This document shows, one piece after another, positions 7,804 to 16,867 of a stretch of 64,000 nt of DNA. The translations under genes and the position numbers were made by a program. The DNA is from Actinocatenispora comari (lineage in GTDB: Bacteria; Actinomycetota; Actinomycetes; Mycobacteriales; Micromonosporaceae). Position 1 is the stretch's first letter, and the number at the start of each line of letters is the position of its first letter. The stretch is from NCBI RefSeq assembly GCF_017312725.1, contig NZ_BOPO01000151.1, forward strand, positions 1-64,000. The letters run 5' to 3'. Below the pieces are notes generated by a model. It saw only the letters and a program-made list of their open reading frames with translations. It had not been told where the DNA came from and searched no databases.

Positions 7804-9168
7804 GTGGCGGAACGGACGGGGGCCGGTGCACTGCGGTGGGCGGGCCGGGTCGCGCTGGCCGGGCTGCTCGCCGCCGGGCTCGGCGTGCAGGCGGTGGCGA
7901 TCGGCACCAGCTGGGGCGGCGGGTACTGGATCTTCGACGTCGCGGTCGGCGCGGTGGCCGGCGCGGCCGCGGTGTGCCGGCACCGCAACCGTACGGTCAC
8001 CGCCGCGGTCGGGCTCGCCGTGGCGGCGCTGGCGGTACCGGTGGCGCTGGTGGCCGGGCTGCCCCGGGAGCCGAGCCCGACGTTGGCGCTGGCGCTCGCG
8101 GTCCTGGTCGCCGCCGCGGTACGGGCGCTGCCGCCGCGCCGCGCGACCGCCGTGGCGGCGTGCGGACTCGTCCTGGCCGCGGGCAGCTGGTCGGCCGCGC
8201 TGCTCGTCGCCCCGGGTGGTACGAACCTGGTCCTGCTGGACGCCGTCGGGGTCCTCGCCGCGGTCGCCGGCGGGCTGCTGCTGCGGCTGCTCGACCTGCG
8301 CCGCCGTGCCGCCGCCGAACAGGTACGCCGGGACGAGCGGCTGGCGCTGGCCCGCGAGCTGCACGACGTGGTCGCGCACCACGTCACCGGCATCGTCCTG
8401 CAGACCCAGGCGGCCCGCCTGCTGACCGGCCGCCCCGGGCCCGATCTGTCCAGCAGCGCCCGGCCCGGTCTGGCCAGCGGCGCCGGGTCCGGTCCGGCCA
8501 GCGGCGCTGGGCCCGGTCTTGCCAGCGGCGCCGGGGCCGGTCTGGGCGGCGGCGCCGGTACCGGTCTTGCCAGCGGCGCTGGGCCCGGGCCGGCCGGCGG
8601 AGACGGGACCGGGCTGAACAGTGCGGACGGCGTCGGGCTGGCCAGCGGCGACGGGGCGCGGCTGGACGAGGCGCTGGCCCGGATCGAGAGCGCCGGCGCC
8701 GACGCGCTCGCCGCGATGCGCCGGGTGCTCGGCCTGCTGCGCGACGGTACGGGGGAGACCGACCCGATGCCGGTCGGCGCGGCGCAACTGCGCGAGCTGG
8801 CGGACCGGTTCGCCGCGCACGGACCGCCGGTGCGGCTGGTACTGCCGGACCCCGAACCGGCCTGGCCGGTGGAGGTGGCCAGCACCGTGTACCGGCTGGT
8901 ACAGGAGGCGTTGACGAACGTGGCGCGGCACGCGGCGCAGCCCACCGAGGTGGTGGCGACGGTGACCGACGCCGGGCCGTACCTGACGGTCACGGTGACC
9001 GACGATGGCGCCGCGGTGCGGGCCCGGCGCCGGCCCGGCGGGTACGGGCTGCTCGGCATGCGGGAGCGGATCGAGGCGCTGGGCGGCACCCTGCAGGCGG
9101 GCCCGCGGCCGGACGCCGGCTGGTCGGTCGTCGCCACCCTGCCGGTACCGGTGGGTGAGTCGCGGTGA
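7804..9168 (+). CDS. NarL-type sensor histidine kinase with octapeptide-repeat insert
   Basis: A 454-residue membrane sensor kinase. Residues 1 to about 165 hold several hydrophobic segments with no obvious sensor domain. The HisKA_3 dimerisation segment is LARELHDVVAHHVTGIVLQTQ with phospho-acceptor H187. Residues 222-285 are an insertion of eight G-L/P-A-S-G-A-G-x octapeptides, splitting the dimerisation domain from its second helix (ARIESAGADALAAMRRVLGLL). The ATPase domain has EALTNVARHA (N box) and GGYGLLGMRERI (G box). The stop overlaps the next gene by 4 bases (GTGA), so kinase and regulator are translationally coupled. Confidence 0.9.
   Translation: MAERTGAGALRWAGRVALAGLLAAGLGVQAVAIGTSWGGGYWIFDVAVGAVAGAAAVCRHRNRTVTAAVGLAVAALAVPVALVAGLPREPSPTLALALAVLVAAAVRALPPRRATAVAACGLVLAAGSWSAALLVAPGGTNLVLLDAVGVLAAVAGGLLLRLLDLRRRAAAEQVRRDERLALARELHDVVAHHVTGIVLQTQAARLLTGRPGPDLSSSARPGLASGAGSGPASGAGPGLASGAGAGLGGGAGTGLASGAGPGPAGGDGTGLNSADGVGLASGDGARLDEALARIESAGADALAAMRRVLGLLRDGTGETDPMPVGAAQLRELADRFAAHGPPVRLVLPDPEPAWPVEVASTVYRLVQEALTNVARHAAQPTEVVATVTDAGPYLTVTVTDDGAAVRARRRPGGYGLLGMRERIEALGGTLQAGPRPDAGWSVVATLPVPVGESR
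8467..8658 (+). repeat. 24-bp in-frame tandem repeat, 8 copies, inside a histidine kinase gene
   Basis: Eight consecutive 24-bp units beginning at 8467, 8491, 8515, 8539, 8563, 8587, 8611 and 8635. They encode G-L/P-A-S-G-A-G-x octapeptides (for example GLASGAGS and GPASGAGP), with the last three units diverged. Length is an exact multiple of three so the frame is kept. Confidence 0.95.
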
Positions 9169-9818
9169 GCATCCGGGTGCTGCTGGCCGACGACCAGGCG
9201 CTGGTGCGCGGCGGGCTGCGGCTGATCCTGGACGCGCAGCCGGACATCGCCGTCGTCGCGGAGGCGGCCGACGGCGTCGAGGCGATCGAGGCGGCCCGCC
9301 GGCTGCGCCCGGACGTGTGCCTGGTCGACGTGCGGATGCCGCGGCTGGACGGCATCGAGGTGACCCGCGCGCTGGCCGGCCCCGGGGTGCCGGAGCCGCT
9401 GAAGGTGGTGGTGGTGACCACGTTCGACCTGGACGAGTACGTGTACGGAGCGCTGCGCGGCGGCGCGGTCGGCTTCGTGCTCAAGGACGCCGGCCCGGTG
9501 CTGCTCGCCGAGGCGGTACGGGCGGCGCACCGCGGGGACGCGCTGGTGTCACCGTCGATCACGCTGCGGCTGCTGCAACGGCTCGCGCCGGCGACGCGTG
9601 GCACCGATCGGCCCGGCCGGCCGCTGTCCGACCGGGAGCTCGAGGTGGTCCGCGCGATCGCCCGGGGCCGGACGAACCGGGAGGTGGCGGCGGAGCTGTT
9701 CATCTCGCTGAGCACGGTGAAGAGCCACGTGTCCGGCATCCAGACCAAGCTCGGGCTGCGCAACCGGGTGGAGATCGCCGCGTGGGCCTGGGAGCACGGC
9801 CACGTCGACCCGTCCTGA
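9165..9818 (+). CDS. NarL/FixJ family response regulator
   Basis: A 217-residue two-component regulator. The receiver domain (1 to about 120) shows the acidic pair D9-D10, phospho-acceptor D55 in LVDVRMP, and K in FVLKDAG. The LuxR-type helix-turn-helix is at about 150-205 (LSDRELEVVRAIARGRTNREVA, then STVKSHVSGIQTKLGLRNR). GTG start overlaps the kinase stop by 4 bases, so it is the cognate partner. Target genes are not evident; a separate secreted protein follows convergently. Confidence 0.95.
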   Translation: MSIRVLLADDQALVRGGLRLILDAQPDIAVVAEAADGVEAIEAARRLRPDVCLVDVRMPRLDGIEVTRALAGPGVPEPLKVVVVTTFDLDEYVYGALRGGAVGFVLKDAGPVLLAEAVRAAHRGDALVSPSITLRLLQRLAPATRGTDRPGRPLSDRELEVVRAIARGRTNREVAAELFISLSTVKSHVSGIQTKLGLRNRVEIAAWAWEHGHVDPS

Positions 9819-9903
9819 TCCGGCCGGGAGACACCGGCCGCGACCCGTGCCGATCCGGGACCGAGCCGGGACGTACCCCCGGCCCGGCCCCGGATCTCCC
9901 CGG

Positions 9904-10350
9904 TCAGCCGCAGTGCGACCAGCCGCTGGTCCAGGTCAGCAGGGCGTACGTGTCGCCGCTGACGTGGTAGGTCGCGTCGCCGCCCCACTTGATGCAGGTG
10001 CCCGCCGCCGACCGGCGGACCGGGCCGGCGTAGGAGTTGTAGTACGACTCGTCGGAGGTCTGGGTGGAGCCCTCCGGCTGCACCCACGCGCCGGTGATCG
10101 TGCCGAAGCTGGTGAGCTGGTACTTCTCGGTCACCACGCAGTCGGTGGATCCGTTGTAGGACAGGTAGATCACCGCGACGGTGCTGCCGTTGTGCGACAG
10201 CGTGTGCGAGTCGATGTTGTGGTAGTTGTCGCCGCACAACGCGCTGGCCGAGACGGCGAGCGCCGGAGACGGAGCCACCAGGGCGCCGAGGCCGACCGCT
10301 GCCACCGCCGCCGCGCCGCCGACGGCGAGCTTGCGGAGCGTCTTGTTCAT
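9904..10350 (-). CDS. Secreted SapA-like protein
   Basis: A 148-residue secreted protein. Signal peptide: NKTLRKL, then AVGGAAAVAAVGLGALVA and a cleavage site around ALA (residue 32). The mature part has four Cys (CGDNY, DCVVTEKY, TCIKWGG, WSHCG), probably two disulfides, and shares the layout of Streptomyces spore-associated protein A (C-G...SH.L...YNG...CVVT...YAGPV...C..WGG). Family role is unknown, found on spore surfaces. GAGGGG precedes the ATG. No neighbour suggests a partner; the gene stands alone and is divergent from the alpha-galactosidase. Confidence 0.8.
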   Translation of the reverse strand: MNKTLRKLAVGGAAAVAAVGLGALVAPSPALAVSASALCGDNYHNIDSHTLSHNGSTVAVIYLSYNGSTDCVVTEKYQLTSFGTITGAWVQPEGSTQTSDESYYNSYAGPVRRSAAGTCIKWGGDATYHVSGDTYALLTWTSGWSHCG

Positions 10351-10590
10351 GATTACCCCTCACTGTGTTCCGGTGTCGTCCGTTGAATGATTCGACACGG
10401 TGTATCGATTGGTTTCGATCCGCTCGTGTCGTCAGCACCACAGTGACTGGTTTCTCGCACAGATCACGGCGTGTCGATCCTTGGCGGGTCGGCTGACCGG
10501 TCGGAACGCCGCGAGGTCGTACCCCACGGCCGGTTGCGGGTGTTGAAAAGTGGGGCAGGATGTGCGGAGACGTTCGATCAAGGAGTGTGC

Positions 10591-12792
10591 ATGGCTGTAC
10601 GGACGACGCGAGTCGGCGATGACCGGGCTGGCGGAAACAGTGTCGGCATCGACCACGACGACGAGGCGCGGGTGTGGCTGCTGCGCACCCCCGGCACCGC
10701 CTACGCGGTGGCCTGCCCGCCCGAGGTCACGGTGCACCGCCAGCAGCTGCCCGACGTGCTGCTGCACGTGTACTGGGGTGCCCCGGTGACGCTCGCCGAC
10801 GCGGTACAGATCGCCGCGGTGCAGCGGTCCCGGTGGAGCCGGCGCGGGTTCGAGTCGCCGCTGGACGGCGCCGAGGAGTACCCGGTGGCCGGCGGACTGC
10901 GGTTCGCCCGCCCGGCGCTCGCCGCCCGGTTCGCCGGCGACGTCCGGTCGGTGGAGTGGCGGCTGACCGGCAGCAGCGCCACCCACGACGCCGGGGTGCA
11001 CGAGCTGACGCTGGAGTTCACCGACGCGTACTTCCCGCTCACCGTCGCGGTGCACTACCGGATCCAGGCCGGTACCGACGTGATCGAACGGTGGGTGACC
11101 GCGACCAACACCGGCAGCGCGGTGATCGAGCTGGACCGGATCGACTCGGCCGCCTGGACGCTGCCCGAGTGGGACTCCTACCGGCTGTCGCACCTGATCG
11201 GGCGGTGGAGCGCGGAAACGCAGCTGCGCCGGCAGGAGCTGACCGAGGGCACGTTCACCATCGGCAGCCGGCGCGGCATCACCAGCCACCACGCGAACCC
11301 GTGGTTCGCGCTGGACGACGGTACCGCCACCGAGCAGACCGGGTCCGTCTACAGTGGAGCGTTGGCCTGGTCCGGCTCGTGGGAGTTCGCCGCGCAGCGG
11401 CTCGGCCAGGGCGGCATGCAGGTGCTGGGTGGCCTGGGGCACACCGACTTCGGCCCGTACCGGCTCGCGGCCGGCGAGTCGCTGGACACCCCGACGTTCG
11501 CCGGACTGTACACATCGGACGGTTTCGGTGCGGCCAGCCGCGGCTGGCACGACTACACCATGCGGCACGTGCTGGCGAACGCGGACGCCAACCGACCGGT
11601 GCTGTACAACTCCTGGGAGGCAACGGGTTTCGACGTCAACGAGCAGAACCAGCTGGCACTGGCGGCGAAGGCGGCCCGGATCGGCTGCGAGCTGTTCGTG
11701 ATGGACGACGGCTGGTTCGGCGCGCGCACCAGCGCCGAGGCCGGCCTCGGCGACTGGCGGGTCAACCCGGACCGGTTCCCGAACGGGCTGACGCCGCTGA
11801 TCGACGAGGTGCGCCGGCTCGGCATGGACTTCGGCATCTGGGTCGAGCCGGAGATGGTCAACCCCGACTCCGACCTCTACCGCGAGCACCCGGACTGGGT
11901 CTACCACTTCCCCGAGCGAACCCGGCACCAGATGCGCAACCAGCTGGTGCTCAACCTGGCCCGGCCGGACGTCGCCGAGTGGATGTTCACCCAGCTGGAC
12001 ACCCTGTTGTCGGACAACGACATCCGGTTCGTCAAGTGGGACATGAACCGGGTCTTCACCGAGCCCGGCTGGCCGTCCAACGCGGACAATCCGGCCCGGC
12101 TGTGGACCGACCACGTGCACAACCTCTACCGCGTGTTCGACCGGCTGCGTGCCGCGCACCCGGACGTGGCGTTCGAGTCCTGCTCCGGTGGCGGCGGCCG
12201 GATCGACCTGGGCATCCTCGCCCGTACCGACCAGGTGTGGACCTCCGACAACACCGACGGGCCGGACCGGCTGATCATCCAGCACGGGTACAGCCAGCTC
12301 TACCCGGCCCGCGCGATGTCGTGCTGGGTGACCGACGTGCCGAACTTCCTCGACCCGCGCACCGTGCCGCTGCGGTACCGGTTCCACGTCGCGATGGCCG
12401 GCGTGCTCGGCGTCGGCGGCGACCTGTCCGAGTGGTCCGACGCCGAGCTGGACGAGGCGGCGGAGCTGATCACGCAGTACAAGAAGGTTCGCTCGATCGT
12501 CCAACATGGACGGTTGTACCGGCTGCGGCCGCCGTCCGACGGGCTGTCCGCGGTGCAGTACGTGACCGCCGACCGGGCGCAGGCGGTGGTGCTGGCGTTC
12601 CTCGGCGCGCAGCGGTTCGGCCAGCGGCCACCGGTGCTGCGGCTGGCCGGCCTGGACCCGGCGGCGCGGTACCGGGCCAACGGCTTCGACGTCGAGTTCA
12701 CCGGGGCGGCGCTGCACACCTACGGGCTGCCGGTGCGGCTGCAGGGCGACTACGACTCCGTGCTGGTGCACCTGACCCGGATCGACGACTGA
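10591..12792 (+). CDS. Alpha-galactosidase, GH36
   Basis: A 733-residue cytoplasmic glycoside hydrolase family 36 enzyme that removes terminal alpha-linked galactose from oligosaccharides such as melibiose and raffinose. It has the N-terminal beta-supersandwich, the (beta/alpha)8 barrel and a C-terminal beta domain, full length for the family. Catalytic nucleophile D484 lies in VKWDMNR and the acid/base D553 in SDNTD; the preceding SCSGGGGRIDLG is the substrate-binding loop. ATG at 10591 is chosen for AAGGAG 6 bases upstream. No signal peptide. No sugar transporter is adjacent, so substrate uptake must be encoded elsewhere. Confidence 0.95.
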   Translation: MAVRTTRVGDDRAGGNSVGIDHDDEARVWLLRTPGTAYAVACPPEVTVHRQQLPDVLLHVYWGAPVTLADAVQIAAVQRSRWSRRGFESPLDGAEEYPVAGGLRFARPALAARFAGDVRSVEWRLTGSSATHDAGVHELTLEFTDAYFPLTVAVHYRIQAGTDVIERWVTATNTGSAVIELDRIDSAAWTLPEWDSYRLSHLIGRWSAETQLRRQELTEGTFTIGSRRGITSHHANPWFALDDGTATEQTGSVYSGALAWSGSWEFAAQRLGQGGMQVLGGLGHTDFGPYRLAAGESLDTPTFAGLYTSDGFGAASRGWHDYTMRHVLANADANRPVLYNSWEATGFDVNEQNQLALAAKAARIGCELFVMDDGWFGARTSAEAGLGDWRVNPDRFPNGLTPLIDEVRRLGMDFGIWVEPEMVNPDSDLYREHPDWVYHFPERTRHQMRNQLVLNLARPDVAEWMFTQLDTLLSDNDIRFVKWDMNRVFTEPGWPSNADNPARLWTDHVHNLYRVFDRLRAAHPDVAFESCSGGGGRIDLGILARTDQVWTSDNTDGPDRLIIQHGYSQLYPARAMSCWVTDVPNFLDPRTVPLRYRFHVAMAGVLGVGGDLSEWSDAELDEAAELITQYKKVRSIVQHGRLYRLRPPSDGLSAVQYVTADRAQAVVLAFLGAQRFGQRPPVLRLAGLDPAARYRANGFDVEFTGAALHTYGLPVRLQGDYDSVLVHLTRIDD

Positions 12793-12880
12793 CCGGCGGC
12801 CGTCGAGCTTGACCTGGACCGCGGTCCAGCATCCAGACTTCCTTCTCGGGCCTGGCAGTCGTCCTGCCCGGCCGTTCGTG

Positions 12881-12909
12881 GCGGCGCCGCGTCACCGGCG
12901 CGGCGCCGC
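12881..12909 (+). terminator. 11-bp GC stem-loop upstream of aldo/keto reductase
   Basis: GCGGCGCCGCG at 12881-12891 pairs perfectly with 12899-12909 across a 7-base loop. It lies 88 bases after the alpha-galactosidase stop and 32 before the next start, so it may end the upstream transcript. An operator role cannot be excluded. Confidence 0.5.
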
Positions 12910-12941
12910 CCGCGCATCACGACAGCGAGAGGGAACACGTG

Positions 12942-13928
12942 ATGAAGTACCGCACCATCGGGACGGCCCCGGCCACTCGCCGCGAGGTCAGTGTGCTCAG
13001 CCTCGGCGCGATGCTGATGGGCACCCAGACCGACGAAGAGACCTCGTTCGCGATCCTCGACCGGTACGTCGAGGCCGGCGGCACGTTCATCGACACCTCG
13101 GACAACTACGCGTTCTGGATCAACGGCACGCAGGGCGGCGAGAGCGAGGCGCTGCTCGGCCGGTGGCGGCGCAGCCGCGGCATCGGCAGCGAGATCGTCA
13201 TCGCCACCAAGCTCGGCGCCCGGCCGCTGGCCGCCGGCACGCACTACCTGGAGAACGGGGAAGGGCTGTCCGCGCGGGTGATCCGGGAGTCGTCCGCCGC
13301 CAGCGCCGAACGCCTCGGCGTCGACCGGATCGACCTGCTGTACGCGCACATCGAGGACCGGGCGACCCCGATCGAGGAGACCGTCGAGGGCTTCGGGGAG
13401 CTCGTGAAGAACGGCTCCGTCGGCCTGCTCGGCGCCAGCAACCACTGGTCCTGGCGGGTGGAACGGGCCCGGAACCTGGCCGCCGGCCGCGGGCTGGCCG
13501 GCTACGAGGTGCTCCAGTACCGGCACAGTTACCTGCGCCCGCGCACCGACCCACCGCACCAGCTGTCTTCGCACGGCCAGATCGGTACGGCCGGGGCGGA
13601 CCTGCTCGCCTACGCCGACGAGAACCCGGAACTGGCGCTGGTGGCGTACACGCCGCTGCTGTCCGGCGGCTACACCCGCACCGACAAGCCGTTCGCGGCC
13701 GAGTTCGACCATCCCGGCACGCCGCGCCGGCTGGAGGTGCTGCGGCAGGTCGCGGCCGAGACCGGCGGCACCGTCAACCAGGTGGTACTGGCCTGGTTGA
13801 TCGGCGGCCAGCCGGCGGTGATTCCGCTGGTCGGCGCGTCGTCGGTGGCCCAGCTCGACGAGAGCCTCGCCGCCGTCGATCTCGAACTCACCGACGACCA
13901 GCGCGCCCGCCTCGACACCGCGGCCTGA
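12942..13928 (+). CDS. Aldo/keto reductase
   Basis: A 328-residue NADPH-dependent oxidoreductase of the AKR superfamily with a TIM-barrel fold. Visible residues are the catalytic Asp and Tyr in FIDTSDNYAFW, Lys in ATKLGARPL, and His in LLYAHIED; the C-terminal IPLVGASSVAQLDESLAA binds the cofactor. Start: GTG at 12939 and ATG at 12942 are both in frame after GAGAGGGA; the ATG has the better spacing (8 bases). Substrate unknown, perhaps a sugar or aldehyde. Followed by a strong terminator hairpin. Confidence 0.9.
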   Translation: MKYRTIGTAPATRREVSVLSLGAMLMGTQTDEETSFAILDRYVEAGGTFIDTSDNYAFWINGTQGGESEALLGRWRRSRGIGSEIVIATKLGARPLAAGTHYLENGEGLSARVIRESSAASAERLGVDRIDLLYAHIEDRATPIEETVEGFGELVKNGSVGLLGASNHWSWRVERARNLAAGRGLAGYEVLQYRHSYLRPRTDPPHQLSSHGQIGTAGADLLAYADENPELALVAYTPLLSGGYTRTDKPFAAEFDHPGTPRRLEVLRQVAAETGGTVNQVVLAWLIGGQPAVIPLVGASSVAQLDESLAAVDLELTDDQRARLDTAA

Positions 13929-13944
13929 CGGCTGGCGGTGTTCC

Positions 13945-13984
13945 GGCCGCGCGACCCGTCGCTGCCACGACGGGTCGCGCGGCC
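13945..13984. terminator. 17-bp perfect hairpin, bidirectional terminator
   Basis: 13945-13961 pairs with 13968-13984 without mismatch over a 6-base loop (CTGCCA). It sits between the convergent aldo/keto reductase and TPR-protein genes, a few bases from each stop codon. Confidence 0.85.
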
Positions 13985-13996
13985 CGCGGCTCGGCC

Positions 13997-14653
13997 TCAG
14001 CCCAGGTTGGTACGGGCCTGGGCGAGGTGGGCGGCGATGCCGTGCGCGCCGGCGGCGGCGCACAGCCGGTCGCCCTCGTCGAGCAGGGCCGTCGCGTCCG
14101 CGCGCCGGCCCTCGGCGTGCGCGAGGTACGCCAGCCCGACCAGGTTGGCCGCCACCCCGGCGTCGAAGTGCAGCTCGCGGCGCAGCCGCGTGGACCGCTC
14201 CAGCAGCTCGCGCGCCTCGGTCAGGTTCCCCTCCTGGTGCGCGGCGATGCCGAGGTGACGCAGCAGGTACGACAGGGTCAGCCGGTCGCCGGCGGCCTCG
14301 GCGAGCTCGGTGCCGCGCTCGAACAGCGGTACCGCGGTCGCGTCGTCGCCGCGCACCACCTGGTGCACGCAGCCGATCCAGAACAGCGCCTCGGCCTCGC
14401 CGCGCGTGTCACCCGACGCCTGGTAGCCGGCGAGCGCCCGCTCGAACAGCGGCAGTTCCCGCGGGTCCTCGCCCGGGTCGGTGTCCCGCCGGGCCAGGTA
14501 CCGCGCGTGCAGCAGCCGGCCGCGGGTCAGTGCCGCGTCCGCGTCGAGCGCGTCGAGTCCGCGCTCGGCGGCCCCCAGCCCGCCGGCGTCCCCCGCGAAC
14601 ACCGCCCGCTGGTACGCGTCGTCCGCCGCCGTCAACCGCTCGTCCGTCCCCAT
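13997..14653 (-). CDS. Tetratricopeptide repeat protein
   Basis: A 218-residue soluble all-helical protein with at least four TPR-like helix pairs: YQASGDTRGEAEALFWIGCVHQ, AEAAGDRLTLSYLLRHLGIAAHQEGNL and VAANLVGLAYLAHAEGR are recognisable A/B helix signatures. Such proteins act as protein-interaction scaffolds; no catalytic residues are visible. ATG at 14653. It lies downstream of, and on the same strand as, a NarL-type two-component pair (76 bases after the regulator stop), so it may belong to that transcription unit. Confidence 0.8.
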   Translation of the reverse strand: MGTDERLTAADDAYQRAVFAGDAGGLGAAERGLDALDADAALTRGRLLHARYLARRDTDPGEDPRELPLFERALAGYQASGDTRGEAEALFWIGCVHQVVRGDDATAVPLFERGTELAEAAGDRLTLSYLLRHLGIAAHQEGNLTEARELLERSTRLRRELHFDAGVAANLVGLAYLAHAEGRRADATALLDEGDRLCAAAGAHGIAAHLAQARTNLG

Positions 14654-14728
14654 CGCCCCATCCTGCCCTCCCCGGGTCCACGACGCGCCGCCGCACCTCG
14701 CTGCCGACGGCGACTCGGCGGATCGTGG

Positions 14729-15382
14729 TCAGGCGCCGGGGGTGATGAAGCCCGACTCGTACGCGAAGATCACGGCCTGGGTGCGATCGCGGGCGGCGAG
14801 CTTGGCGAGCACGTTGCCGACGTGCGTCTTGACCGTCTCGACGCCGAGGTAGAGCTCGGTGGCGATCTCGGCGTTGGACAGCCCGCGCGCCATCAGCCGC
14901 AGTACCTCGCCCTCCCGCCCGGTCAGCTTCGCGGCGGCCAGCCGGTCGCCGCCGTCGGTGTGTGCCGACCGCCCCGCGAGGCTACGGATCGCGGCCGGGA
15001 ACAGCAGCGAGTCGCCGCGCGCGACGGTGCGTACCGCCTGCACGATCTCGTCCGGCCGGGCCCGCTTGAGCAGGAAGCCGGCCGCGCCGGCACGCAGCGC
15101 CTCGTACACGTAGTCGTCGTTCTCGAACGTGGTGACGACCAGGATGCGGGGCGGGTCGTCGAACCGGTCGACCAGCGACCGGGTGGCCTGGATGCCGTCC
15201 ACGTCGGGCATCCGGACGTCCATCAGCACCACGTCCGGACGCGTCGAGCGGACCAGCGGCAGCACCTCGGCGCCGTCGGACGCCTCGCCGACCACGGTCA
15301 GGTCCGGTTCGGCGCCGAGCACCGCGGCCAGCCCGGCCCGTACCAGCGCCTCGTCGTCGGCGAGCAGGATCCGCACCGTCAT
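14729..15382 (-). CDS. NarL/FixJ family response regulator
   Basis: A 217-residue response regulator. The receiver has the acidic pair in LLADDEALVRAG, the phospho-acceptor Asp in VVLMDVRMP and Lys in FLLKRARP. The C-terminal LuxR-type helix-turn-helix is LTGREGEVLRLMARGLSNAEI followed by VETVKTHVGNVLAKL. ATG at 15382 is chosen because the receiver strand begins at once and GGGAGAA is upstream. It follows its cognate kinase by 19 bases. Confidence 0.94.
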   Translation of the reverse strand: MTVRILLADDEALVRAGLAAVLGAEPDLTVVGEASDGAEVLPLVRSTRPDVVLMDVRMPDVDGIQATRSLVDRFDDPPRILVVTTFENDDYVYEALRAGAAGFLLKRARPDEIVQAVRTVARGDSLLFPAAIRSLAGRSAHTDGGDRLAAAKLTGREGEVLRLMARGLSNAEIATELYLGVETVKTHVGNVLAKLAARDRTQAVIFAYESGFITPGA

Positions 15383-15401
15383 GCCGTTCTCCCGGGGTTC
15401 G

Positions 15402-16691
15402 TCACGAAGAGGTCTTTTCCACATCGGGTGGCCGTCCCGGGGTGCGCCCCAGCGGCAGCCGCACCGCGACCCGCCAGTTGCCGTCGGTCGGCGCCGCGGT
15501 CATCGTGCCGGACAGCAACGCGACCCGCTCGGCGATGCCGGCGAGGCCGCGACCGCCGGTCGGCCGGGTCGGAGCGTCCATCGTGGACAGCTCGTTGGTC
15601 AGCTCCAGCTCCAGCGCGTCCTCGGTCAGCCGCAGCCGCAGGTCCACCGGTACCCGGCCGGCGTGCCGCAGCGCGTTCGTCAGGCACTCCTGCACGATCC
15701 GGTACGCCTCGCGCGACACCACCGCCGGCACCCCGGTGATGCGGTCCGGCACGCTCGCCCGTACCGGCAGGCCGGTCGCCTCGGATGCGGACAGCAGCGC
15801 GGGCAGGTCGTCCAGGGTGCGCTGCGGCGCGCGCGACGCGGACTCCTCGCCCGACCCGCGCGGCGCGGACTCCTCACGCAGCAGCCCGAGCACGTGGTCC
15901 AGGTCGGCGAGCGCGGCCCGGCCGGTCTCCTCGATCGCGGCCAGCGCCTTCCGGGCGAACGCCGGGTCGGAGTCGAGTACCCGCCCGGCCGCGCCGGCCT
16001 GCAGCGTGGTCACGGTGAGCGCGTGCCCGACCGAGTCGTGCAGCTCCCGGGCCAGCCGGTTGCGCTCGGCCAGCCGGGCCGCGCTCGCCTCGACCTCGGC
16101 CAGCCGCTCCGCCGGGGACGGCCCGAGCAGCGGCGCCGCGATCCGCGCCATCGCCGCGCCCACCCCGGCCACGAGGTAGCCGAACACCAGCACCGTCGGG
16201 ATCACCAGCAACAGCAGCCAGGCGGCGGGCGCGCCGGTCGGCAGCCCGGGTACCAGCGGGCGAGCGGTGAACGGCGCGGCCGCCAGGGTGATCACCCAGG
16301 ACGCCGCGGCGAGCAGCGCGGCGCCGATGATCGCGCCGGCGACCAGGTGCAGCAGGAACCAGAGCGCGGCGCGCCAGCGGGCGTCGAAGTCATGCGGCGC
16401 GGGCAGCGGCTCCGGCAGCGCCACGTGCAGCAGGTTGCGGGCCGCGGCTCCCTCGACCACCCGTACCGCCGGGAGCAGTCCGAGCAGTGCCGGCGGCGCC
16501 ACGGTGACGGCCAGGAACACCAGCGCGGCGAGCGGCAGCGGCAGCCGGGCCGCCGAGACGGCGCCGAGCACCGCCGCGTCCAGCGACGCGAACGCGACCG
16601 CCAGCCCGCTGCCGAGCAGCAGGAACACCAGCCGCTGCCGCGTGCTGTGCGCGGTCAGCGGCCGTACCACCGGTGACCGGGTCGCTCGCAT
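15402..16691 (-). CDS. NarL-type sensor histidine kinase
   Basis: A 429-residue membrane kinase. Four to five hydrophobic segments occupy residues about 15-190, with no large extracytoplasmic sensor loop, so it may sense a membrane or intramembrane signal. The HisKA_3 segment is RLARELHDSVGHALTVTTLQ with the acceptor His, and the ATPase domain has ECLTNALRHAG and GGRGLAGIAERV. ATG at 16691 is the first Met consistent with the family length. Precedes the response regulator on the same strand. Confidence 0.92.
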   Translation of the reverse strand: MRATRSPVVRPLTAHSTRQRLVFLLLGSGLAVAFASLDAAVLGAVSAARLPLPLAALVFLAVTVAPPALLGLLPAVRVVEGAAARNLLHVALPEPLPAPHDFDARWRAALWFLLHLVAGAIIGAALLAAASWVITLAAAPFTARPLVPGLPTGAPAAWLLLLVIPTVLVFGYLVAGVGAAMARIAAPLLGPSPAERLAEVEASAARLAERNRLARELHDSVGHALTVTTLQAGAAGRVLDSDPAFARKALAAIEETGRAALADLDHVLGLLREESAPRGSGEESASRAPQRTLDDLPALLSASEATGLPVRASVPDRITGVPAVVSREAYRIVQECLTNALRHAGRVPVDLRLRLTEDALELELTNELSTMDAPTRPTGGRGLAGIAERVALLSGTMTAAPTDGNWRVAVRLPLGRTPGRPPDVEKTSS

Positions 16692-16867
16692 GCCGCCATT
16701 GTGCCGGTACCGGCCGGGCGGCCACCCCGCTACGACGCGGGACCCGCCTCCCCCGCGCGGGGGAGCCCGCCGCCCGCGGGCGTGCCCGGGGCGGACGCTG
16801 ATCCAGGGTTCGCCGCCGGATCCGCGGCCCGGCGGCGCACTGCGCGCCGGCGCGGCATGCTGGGGGA

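Noticed and set aside
10845-10855. GGTTCGAGTC string resembling a tRNA T-loop
   Set aside because: It lies in frame inside the alpha-galactosidase gene and no acceptor, D or anticodon stems surround it.
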